Shown here one piece after another: positions 1-5,399 of a stretch of DNA of 5,438 bases. The stretch's first letter is position 1; every line of letters starts with the position of its first letter. The translations under genes and the position numbers were made by a program. Under the pieces are notes generated by a model. That model made no database searches. It was not told the origin of the DNA and saw only the letters and a program-made list of their open reading frames with translations. Source of the stretch: Rhodanobacter sp. (lineage in GTDB: Bacteria; Pseudomonadota; Gammaproteobacteria; Xanthomonadales; Rhodanobacteraceae); contig JAPHUU010000085.1 of NCBI GenBank assembly GCA_026193555.1, positions 1 through 5,438 of the forward strand. The letters are read 5' to 3'.

Positions 1-1
1 C

Positions 2-475
2 GAGCCGGGGCTGGAGGCGAAGGGGGCGATCATCGGCTTCGGCGACGTGCATACCCGCGCGCATGTCTACCGGGCGATCCTCGAAGGTCTGGCCTACGCC
101 CTGCGCCAGGGCAAGGAAAAGATCGAGAAGCGCTCCGGTACCCCGATCACCCGCCTGCGCGTGTCCGGTGGCGGTTCGCAGAGCGATGCGGCGATGCAGC
201 TCACCGCGGACATCTTCGGGCTGCCTGCCGAGCGGCCGCACGTCTACGAGGCGGCAGGGCTGGGCGCGGCGATCGATTGCGCGGTCGGCCTCGGCCTGTA
301 TCCGGACTTTCCCTCGGCGATCAAGGCGATGACCCGGGTGGGGCGGGTGTTCCAGCCCGATCCCGCTGCGCAGCAGCTCTACGACCAGCTCTACCGCCAG
401 GTTTACCTGGGCATGTACCGGCAGCTCAGGCCGTTGTACCGAAAGATCCGCCAGCTCACCGGTTACCCGGCATAA
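2..475 (+). CDS. FGGY-family carbohydrate kinase, C-terminal fragment
   Basis: This is the last 157 residues of a cytosolic sugar or polyol kinase; the start lies outside the window, and the frame is open from base 2 to a TAA stop. FGGY kinases transfer the ATP gamma-phosphate to substrates such as glycerol, xylulose, ribulose or gluconate. The visible part is the C-terminal actin-like (FGGY_C) domain. It has the helix VYRAILEGLAYALR, the nucleotide-binding turn VSGGGSQS (visible residues 54-61, GGG encoded at 167-175) followed by ADIFGLP, and the segment EAAGLGAAIDCAVGLGLYPD, which matches the family's usual ETSALGAA-type motif. A basic, Tyr-rich helical tail (YRQVYLGMYRQLRPLYRKIRQ) closes the protein. 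The substrate cannot be assigned because the N-terminal sugar-binding domain is missing. It converges on the c-di-GMP enzyme gene 96 bp away. I am confident of the family, not of the substrate. Confidence 0.9.
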   Translation, partial: EPGLEAKGAIIGFGDVHTRAHVYRAILEGLAYALRQGKEKIEKRSGTPITRLRVSGGGSQSDAAMQLTADIFGLPAERPHVYEAAGLGAAIDCAVGLGLYPDFPSAIKAMTRVGRVFQPDPAAQQLYDQLYRQVYLGMYRQLRPLYRKIRQLTGYPA

Positions 476-571
476 GCGGGCGTGCTGCTTGCCCCCAGGA
501 AGAGCGGGTTCGGCGATGACGACTGGGCGAATGGGACGGCCGCCACGCCACCTTGTGAACGGCGCCGCTGC

Positions 572-3500
572 TCACTGATTGGTTGAGGTGATGTTGTCCG
601 CCAGCCAGTGCATCAACCGGGTGGAGGCATCAGCCGGGTCCGGGTCGGTCTGCATGCGAGCGTGCAGGGCGGCACCTTCGCTGTCCTGCAGGCCGTGATC
701 CCTGAAAAATTCGCCCAGGGGGCAGGCCGACGCGGCGGGCGCCCTGGCCGCCGCCGCCGATCTGGCGTTCTGCCACAGGCACGCCAGCGCCCCGCGGAAG
801 GTATGAATCGCACCGGCTTCCACCGGCAAGCGGAACGACGATATCCACTGCGCCACAGCCTCGGCCGGCATGGGGCGCGCCAGCGCGTAACCCTGCCCGC
901 AGGATGCCCCCAGCATCGTGGCCACCTCCACCATCGAGGCGTCTTCCAGCCCTTCGACCACCACCGGGCGTTGCAGGTCACGCCCCAGTGCCACCAGTGC
1001 GGCAATCAGGCTGAAGGTCTGGATCGGTTCCTGGCGCAGCCTGGCGACCAGGCTGCGATCGATCTTGGTGGAAGCGAATGGCAGCGCCGCGAACCGCTGC
1101 AGGCTGCTGAAGCCCGCACCCAGATCGTCCATCTCCAGGCTGATGCCGAGTTGGGTGATGCGCCTGAATGCCTCGTCCTGGGTGCGGTCATCGAGGTTGC
1201 CCGATTCCAGCAGTTCCAGGCTGAGACGTTCCGGGGCGATACCATGCCGATGCAGGGCATCCGCGATGTGCTGCTCGATACCCGGCGAATGCAGGGTCGA
1301 AGGCTCCAGGTTGATCGCCGCATTGAGCGACAGTCCCTGCGCATCCCAGCTTGCCAGCTGCGCCAGCACCTGCTCGAGTCCGAGATGGAACAGCCGCAGC
1401 CGTTCGACGTCACCCAGCAACGGCAGGAAGCGATCCGGCAGCTGTACCGTTCCATCGGCCAGCCGAAGCCGCGCCAGCGCCTCGACCTTGACCACCTTGC
1501 CGCTGCGCAGGTCGATGATCGGCTGCATGTACATGGCCAGCCCACCATCGAACAACCGAACACGGTAGTTCTGCGCCACGGCGGGGGAGTGGACATAGGC
1601 GGCAGGCGCATGGCATCGCTGCCAGATGTCATGCCACCGCTGCTGCAGGTCATGGAAAAACTGCTTGATCCAGTTCGATTCGAACTGGTTGGGATACGCT
1701 CCATACAGTGACAGCACGGCCACGGTATGCCCGTGGCGGTCGAACACGGGTATCGAGATCGCCGATCGAAACTTCAGCGGTGCTGCCAGTGCATGCCACG
1801 CTTGATAACGCGGATCCGTTAAATAGGAGGTGGACGACAGGGTCTGGCCGCTGCGCCACGCCTGGGCCGTCAGCCCCTGACCACGCGGTGCCGTGGCGTC
1901 GACGAGCACACACGTTGCCGGATCGTTGAGTATGGAAGCCACCATCTGTCCCTGACTCCCCGCGTAGCCCTCCGCCAGGAAGGTGCCGTCAGGGTTGGGC
2001 CGCATCAGGATCGCCGCCGTGATTCCCTGGAGTGCACCCAGCACGGTCAATTCCGCCATGATCGCGTCGACCCAGGGCAGGCCAAGGGCAGGAAGTGGCT
2101 GGCGCACGGTCGACTGATAGTGTTCCAGCAACGCCTCATGGGTGTTGAACTGGGTCTGGATATCCTGTTCCAGACGGGACTCGGCCAGCAGCAACAAGCG
2201 ATAACGGTTGCGTGTGCGCAGTGGCGCCTGACTGAGGTATTGGGTGAACAGCGTGCGGTAGATCGAGAATGATTTCAGCAGCTGGCTGTTCGCCACCCCC
2301 ACCAGCGCATGCAGGGCGCCGAGATACCTGGCTCGCTCGACGATCATTTCCCGGGTGCTGCCAGGATCCAGCAGAAAACGCAGATGGTCGGCCTGGCGGT
2401 CCTTCAGGGATTGCCTTTGCGCCGTGCTCAGTTGGTCAAGCACGAGGGTGGCGGCTGGATCGATCGCGAGGTTCTCGTAGAACACCTCGATGAACTGTGT
2501 CGACATGTCCTGGATGTAGCCGCTGGCCATTTCCAGCAGGGCCGCGGCCTCTGCAGCATAGGGATCCTCGATCAGCTCCTCGGTCTCGTGCTGCGATGTC
2601 TCAAGCATCGGCCCCGTTCCGTGATACCACCAGTTGGGGCGTCTGGTGTTCATCGCCTTCGCCTGGTAAAGCGCGATATCGGCGGTACGCAGCAAGCCGT
2701 CCACTTCCTCCCCGTCATCCGGGAACAGCGCCACGCCCATGCTCATGCCGACGGAGGTGTTGACGGTGGGACTGAGCTCGAAGCTGGTCTCCACGGCCTG
2801 ATGCAGGCGATCGAGCGTGTGCTGCAGCTGTGCAAGCGGTTGATCACCCTCGAGGTCTTCGATCACCACGACGAATTCGTCGCCGCCCAGCCGGGCGACC
2901 ATGTCCTGTTCTCGCAGCGCGGCAGCCAGACGGCGTCCGAATTCGGCCAGCAGCACGTCACCGGCAGGGTGTCCCCAGGCGTCATTGACCGGCTTGAAAT
3001 CATCCAGGTCGATCACGCCAAGGGCCAGCGTCGTGCCGGCGCGGCGGGCGCGTGCCAGGGCGCGCGGCAACTGTTCCAGCAGACCCATCCGGTTCATCAG
3101 TCCGGTCAGCGCATCGTGTCGGGCCAGCACGCTCTGCTCCTGCCGCGCTTGCTCGAGTGCCTGTTTGTGATTGATCTGCTCCAGCGTGCGCCGGAGCAGT
3201 CCCCCGATCTGCACCATCAGCAGGATGGTCGCGGTGTCGAAGCAGTCGGGTATCGAAGAGGCGACCACCAGTGCGGCGAATGGCGAGTTCTCCCGCTCGA
3301 TCGGCACAGCGGACCAGGCCCGCAGCCCCGCGTCGAGGAACTGCTGCACCCGCGGTGTCGGCTCGCTTCTCAGTTCGGATTCATTGACGCATGTGGTGTA
3401 GCGGTCGCGCCAAACGCCCGAAACGGACGCATGGCTGTCGGTCTCCAGCAGCAGCGCCCGGCATATCGTCACCACGTCGCCCGGCCCCGCTGCCGCCAGC

Positions 3501-4261
3501 GACAGCACCGCCTCCGCGTCCAGCGGCTGCAGGACACAGGCGGCGACGAACAGCTCGCTTTCCACCAGCCGGCTGCAAATCACCTCGAACGCCTCCGCCT
3601 CGCTTTGCACGGACAGGAACATGTCGCTGGCCATGACCAGTGCGCGATGCAGCCGCTCCAGCCTTTGCAGCCCGTCGCTGATGCGTTGGCGCTCTTCAAT
3701 TTCCGCATGCAATCGGGCATTGAGTGCCTGCACCTCGAAGGTGCGGTCGCCGATGCGGTTGTACAGATCACTGATCACCAGCACCAGCTGGTCCTCGATC
3801 GCGCGCTCCTTGCCGGTCTCCTCGCTGGTGCCGCTGCCCTCTTGCCGGATCCGGATCTCGCGCGCCAGGCGTACATCCATACCCATGATGTGATGCAGCA
3901 GCCACTGGCTGAGGAACAGGATGGTGTATTCGACGCTCTCGGCCATGCGTTCAGGGGCAAGCGGCTGCACGCGCTGCAGGAAGCTGATGAAGCCATGATG
4001 GGCCTTGAGATGCGCTTCCCGGTGCGTTGCATCGACCCGCCATTCGCGCATCAGATCCGCTTCGGTGCGGAAGTGATAGCGGGTGTAGTCGAGCAAATCA
4101 TCCAGTACCGGCTGCAGCTCCTCCTGGGTGATGCCACGCGACTGGATCGCCACGAGCTCATTGAAGAGCTCGATCAGCCTCTCGTGCTGCCCATCGATCA
4201 CGTCGTTGCCGACGCTCAGTTCTGCTGACCACGTGATGGCGAGTGCCGGGCTTTCCAACAT
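572..4261 (-). CDS. Hemerythrin-GAF-GGDEF-globin-GAF-EAL bifunctional c-di-GMP synthase/phosphodiesterase
   Basis: A 1229-residue soluble protein with no signal peptide or membrane segment seen. (1) Bacteriohemerythrin, about residues 10-135: candidate diiron ligands H26 (DGQH), H63 and E67 (YHFRTE), H80, H84, H124 and D129 (HHIMGMD). (2) A charged helical linker, then a GAF-like region, about 205-360. (3) GGDEF, about 376-541: intact GGDEF at 459-463, DLDDFKPVND at 418-427, and an RxxD inhibitory site (R450-D453) exactly five residues before GGDEF. (4) Globin-coupled-sensor domain, about 572-720: FYENLAIDP and LGALHALVGV resemble the E. coli DosC segments carrying distal Tyr and proximal His, giving Y595 and H651. 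(5) GAF, about 722-885. (6) EAL, about 897-1143: EALAR (E927), N984, LELLES, DD at 1045-1046, K1066, E1103 and Q1123, so catalysis looks preserved. (7) A tail with His and Cys. Net activity (making or hydrolysing c-di-GMP) cannot be read from sequence. The ATG at 4261 was chosen because it has an AAGGGA upstream and leaves a normal hemerythrin N-terminus; ATG 4288 is the alternative. Confidence 0.93.
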   Translation of the reverse strand: MLESPALAITWSAELSVGNDVIDGQHERLIELFNELVAIQSRGITQEELQPVLDDLLDYTRYHFRTEADLMREWRVDATHREAHLKAHHGFISFLQRVQPLAPERMAESVEYTILFLSQWLLHHIMGMDVRLAREIRIRQEGSGTSEETGKERAIEDQLVLVISDLYNRIGDRTFEVQALNARLHAEIEERQRISDGLQRLERLHRALVMASDMFLSVQSEAEAFEVICSRLVESELFVAACVLQPLDAEAVLSLAAAGPGDVVTICRALLLETDSHASVSGVWRDRYTTCVNESELRSEPTPRVQQFLDAGLRAWSAVPIERENSPFAALVVASSIPDCFDTATILLMVQIGGLLRRTLEQINHKQALEQARQEQSVLARHDALTGLMNRMGLLEQLPRALARARRAGTTLALGVIDLDDFKPVNDAWGHPAGDVLLAEFGRRLAAALREQDMVARLGGDEFVVVIEDLEGDQPLAQLQHTLDRLHQAVETSFELSPTVNTSVGMSMGVALFPDDGEEVDGLLRTADIALYQAKAMNTRRPNWWYHGTGPMLETSQHETEELIEDPYAAEAAALLEMASGYIQDMSTQFIEVFYENLAIDPAATLVLDQLSTAQRQSLKDRQADHLRFLLDPGSTREMIVERARYLGALHALVGVANSQLLKSFSIYRTLFTQYLSQAPLRTRNRYRLLLLAESRLEQDIQTQFNTHEALLEHYQSTVRQPLPALGLPWVDAIMAELTVLGALQGITAAILMRPNPDGTFLAEGYAGSQGQMVASILNDPATCVLVDATAPRGQGLTAQAWRSGQTLSSTSYLTDPRYQAWHALAAPLKFRSAISIPVFDRHGHTVAVLSLYGAYPNQFESNWIKQFFHDLQQRWHDIWQRCHAPAAYVHSPAVAQNYRVRLFDGGLAMYMQPIIDLRSGKVVKVEALARLRLADGTVQLPDRFLPLLGDVERLRLFHLGLEQVLAQLASWDAQGLSLNAAINLEPSTLHSPGIEQHIADALHRHGIAPERLSLELLESGNLDDRTQDEAFRRITQLGISLEMDDLGAGFSSLQRFAALPFASTKIDRSLVARLRQEPIQTFSLIAALVALGRDLQRPVVVEGLEDASMVEVATMLGASCGQGYALARPMPAEAVAQWISSFRLPVEAGAIHTFRGALACLWQNARSAAAARAPAASACPLGEFFRDHGLQDSEGAALHARMQTDPDPADASTRLMHWLADNITSTNQ

Positions 4262-4271
4262 GCCGCGTTTT

Positions 4272-4277
4272 TCCCTT
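4272..4277 (-). promoter_or_regulatory. Ribosome binding site deciding the start at 4261
   Basis: Read on the minus strand, AAGGGA lies 10 bases before the ATG at 4261. The in-frame ATG at 4288, nine codons further upstream, is preceded by CTGGCTGGACTT with no recognisable purine-rich site. This favours the shorter protein beginning MLESPALAITW, though the spacing is at the long end of the usual range. Confidence 0.5.
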
Positions 4278-4325
4278 GCGATAGTCATAAGTCCAGCCAG
4301 AGACCGGTTCGACCACCCCGCGACG

Positions 4326-4348
4326 GGCCGCCGCGGCGGCCGATCGTA
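4326..4348 (-). promoter_or_regulatory. Candidate -10 box next to a 16-bp perfect palindrome
   Basis: On the minus strand TACGAT (4348-4343) resembles a sigma-70 -10 hexamer. One base downstream begins GGCCGCCGCGGCGGCC (4341-4326), a perfect 16-bp dyad that would cover the transcription start if this -10 is real, leaving a leader of about 75 bases before the ATG at 4261. No good -35 is seen at the expected distance (AGCATC-like). The palindrome is seen directly; the promoter and an operator role are inference, and GC-rich DNA produces such dyads more easily than average. Confidence 0.25.
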
Positions 4349-4392
4349 CAGCAGTGGCTTGTGCTGATGCTGACCACTGTAATGGATCAGCG

Positions 4393-4419
4393 GAGCAAGC
4401 AGAGCAAGCAGAGCATGCT
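4393..4419 (+). repeat. 9-bp tandem repeat, about three copies
   Basis: GAGCAAGCA occurs twice in a row (4393-4401, 4402-4410) and a third, changed copy GAGCATGCT follows (4411-4419). It lies in the non-coding stretch upstream of the c-di-GMP enzyme gene, outside the REP array. It may be a slippage-prone microsatellite; no function is evident. Confidence 0.6.
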
Positions 4420-4549
4420 GTCGTCGACCGCATCCGAGGGGCGGCCCGTGCACTCGGCGGTCACTCGACGTATCAGCGTCAGGACCTGCCGCAGGCGCGC
4501 CAGGCGCCGGAACTTTCAGTGTCGGTTGCCGGGGTGAGGGTGCGGTGAT

Positions 4550-4613
4550 CAGCTCTTGATCTTGCTGAGGCCTGCCGGCATAGGACAGGCGCGGCGGGCA
4601 GTGCCCGCCCTGC
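4550..4613 (-). repeat. REP element A with its flank (degenerate head)
   Basis: The palindrome has arms GGCGGGC (4593-4599) and GCCCGCC (4603-4609) around a 3-base loop. On the minus strand the four bases before the stem are GCAG, one change from the GTAG head seen in REPs B and C. On its left lies CAGCTCTTGATCTTG (4550-4564), repeated exactly at 4723-4737. The whole stretch 4550-4613 is therefore a diverged direct repeat of 4723-4784. This suggests either duplication of a REP-containing unit or a remnant of an older plus-oriented REP tail at its left edge. Confidence 0.75.
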
Positions 4614-4620
4614 GGGGGTG

Positions 4621-4702
4621 GCCGCATGCGAGTGCGGCCCACATGCCCGCGCGAGCCGCATGTTCTTTTGCGGCCACATGTCCGCGTGTGCCGCATGCTC
4701 TT
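4621..4702. repeat. Tandem TGCGGC...GCCGCA hairpin repeats between REPs
   Basis: This is a second repeat family, distinct from the GGCGGGC palindromes. A unit of about 36 bp, starting GCGGCC(C)ACATG and ending GCCGCATG(T/C)TCTT, occurs at 4634-4668 and 4670-4704. A third copy lies at 5401-5436 beyond the transposase gene. Each can fold through TGCGGC and GCCGCA arms (4633-4638 with 4655-4660; 4669-4674 with 4690-4695). GCCGCA at 4621-4626 can also pair with TGCGGC at 4633-4638, giving an alternative fold. These hairpins lie between REP A and the plus-oriented REP, so they form the inner spacer of a composite palindromic element. Confidence 0.7.
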
Positions 4703-4731
4703 GTATGGCGGGCACTGCCCGCCAGCTCTTG
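4703..4731 (+). repeat. REP element, plus orientation (GTAT head)
   Basis: GTAT (4703-4706) is followed by GGCGGGC (4707-4713), loop ACT and GCCCGCC (4717-4723), then AGCTCTTG. The order head, stem and GCTCTTG tail is the reverse of REPs A, B and C, so this copy makes an inverted pair with each neighbour, as in BIMEs. The head differs from GTAG by one base. It shares its tail bases with the start of the next repeated unit (CAGCTCTTGATCTTG, 4723-4737). Confidence 0.8.
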
Positions 4732-4756
4732 ATCTTGGTGGGGCCTGCAAGCAAGG

Positions 4757-4784
4757 CAAGAGCGGCGGGCAATGCTTGCCCTAC
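4757..4784 (-). repeat. REP element B, minus orientation, GTAG head
   Basis: On the minus strand this reads GTAG, GGCAAGC, ATT, GCCCGCC, GCTCTTG. The GTAG head is intact and abuts the stem, as in REPs associated with RAYT genes. Two C-to-T changes on the plus strand (GCTTGCC) leave the plus-strand hairpin foldable through two G-T pairs but create two A-C mismatches on the minus strand. It ends 28 bases before the transposase start, and its right part may contribute to that gene's promoter. Confidence 0.8.
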
Positions 4785-4797
4785 GAAGCGTGGCTCT

Positions 4798-4806
4798 TGC
4801 TACGAT
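4798..4806 (+). promoter_or_regulatory. Candidate extended -10 for the transposase, leaderless
   Basis: TGCTACGAT fits the extended -10 pattern TGnTAnnnT. The A of the ATG at 4813 is the seventh base after the hexamer, about where transcription would begin, and no Shine-Dalgarno sequence precedes the ATG. Together these suggest a leaderless mRNA. A weak -35-like TTGCCC (4776-4781, 19-base spacing) lies inside REP B. The motif is visible; its activity is inference. Confidence 0.35.
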
Positions 4807-4812
4807 CGGGCC

Positions 4813-5340
4813 ATGCCGAACTATCGCCGTGCAAGGATTGCCGGAGCGACTTACTTCTTCACCGTGGTGACGGCGCGGCGGCGCGGGTTGCTGGCCACGG
4901 CCGATGCGGTGGCGACGTTGCGTCGAAGCGTCGTCGAGGTGCAGCGGCAGATGCCGTTCACCATCGATGCCTGGGTCGTGCTGCCTGAGCACATGCATGC
5001 GATCTGGACGCTGCCTGTGGATGACTCCGACTTTTCCACGCGCTGGGGACGGATCAAGGCGGGCTTCACCCGACATGCCGGAGTCGCGCATCTGTCTGCG
5101 TCAGGGCGCGATGGCGGTCTGTGGCAGCCGCGCTTCTGGGAGCACTTGATTCGGGATGAAGCTGATTTCGCCGCGCATATGGATTACCTGCATTACAACC
5201 CGGTCAGGCACCGGCATGTGGTACGGGCGATCGACTGGCCGTATTCGAGCTTGCATCGTTGCGTGCGTGACGGTGTCTACGCGGAGGATTGGGGTGCGGA
5301 AGAACCAGGTCTCCCAGCAGACGTGAAATTTGGAGAGTAG
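4813..5340 (+). CDS. REP-associated tyrosine transposase (RAYT, HUH/Y1 family)
   Basis: A 175-residue protein of normal RAYT length, related to IS200/IS605 Y1 transposases. RAYTs cut and join single-stranded DNA at REP hairpins bearing a GTAG-like head and are thought to have spread REPs through genomes. The N-terminus MPNYRRARIAGATYFFTVVT is typical and sets the start at 4813. The HUH motif is LPEHMHAIW (H60, H62), which binds the metal. GLWQPRFWEHLIRD (102-115) and HMDYLHYNPVRH (122-133) follow, with Y125 the likelier nucleophile and Y128 the alternative. WPYSSLHRC (142-150) and the DW near residue 160 are also family-typical. All motifs are intact, with no frameshift. The gene is single, divergent from the c-di-GMP enzyme gene, and enclosed by REPs on both sides; the nearest downstream REP starts 11 bases after the TAG. 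It is usually regarded as a domesticated single-copy gene rather than an autonomous insertion sequence. Confidence 0.93.
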   Translation: MPNYRRARIAGATYFFTVVTARRRGLLATADAVATLRRSVVEVQRQMPFTIDAWVVLPEHMHAIWTLPVDDSDFSTRWGRIKAGFTRHAGVAHLSASGRDGGLWQPRFWEHLIRDEADFAAHMDYLHYNPVRHRHVVRAIDWPYSSLHRCVRDGVYAEDWGAEEPGLPADVKFGE

Positions 5341-5350
5341 GTGAATTCGA

Positions 5351-5378
5351 CAAGAGCGGCGGGCATTGCCCGCCCTAC
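5351..5378 (-). repeat. REP element C, minus orientation, perfect GTAG REP
   Basis: On the minus strand this reads GTAG, GGCGGGC, AAT, GCCCGCC, GCTCTTG. It has an intact head and a perfect 7-bp stem, making it the best-preserved REP in the window. It starts 11 bases after the transposase stop codon and could also act as a transcript-end or mRNA-stabilising hairpin. The shared sequence with REP B extends past the head into AGCGTGGC (5381-5388; 4787-4794 near B). Confidence 0.88.
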
Positions 5379-5399
5379 TGAGCGTGGCGGCATGGCGGG

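Noticed and set aside
476..571. Bidirectional terminator between the convergent kinase and c-di-GMP enzyme genes
   Set aside because: Only short GC dyads (such as CGGCGCCG near 560) are present, with no strong stem followed by a T run on either strand.
608..1711. 367-residue open frame on the plus strand
   Set aside because: It is an antisense shadow of the EAL domain; there is no domain signature, and the minus-strand frame has clear catalytic motifs.
2309..4228. 639-residue open frame on the plus strand
   Set aside because: It lies wholly antisense to the GGDEF, GAF and hemerythrin coding region, and its translation shows the His/Gln/Arg-rich composition of an antisense shadow in GC-rich DNA, with no recognisable domain.
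4262..4759. In-frame N-terminal extension of the c-di-GMP enzyme (up to 166 extra residues on the minus strand)
   Set aside because: The extension runs through the REP and hairpin repeats and encodes a low-complexity Pro/Arg/Gly-rich stretch unlike any domain; the hemerythrin domain already starts near the ATG at 4261, which has a plausible ribosome site.
4550..4784. Possible CRISPR array
   Set aside because: The repeats are palindromic, occur in both orientations, vary in spacing and sequence, and sit next to a RAYT gene with no cas genes; they fit REP/BIME elements.
4618..4812. Upstream extension of the transposase frame by 65 residues
   Set aside because: It translates the hairpin repeats and REPs; family members begin at the MPNYRRAR-type N-terminus encoded at 4813.
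4813..5340. Complete autonomous IS200/IS605 insertion sequence
   Set aside because: The protein shows RAYT rather than IS200 features, and the flanks are REP/BIME units on both sides rather than a single pair of left-end and right-end hairpins; no accessory tnpB-like gene is present.
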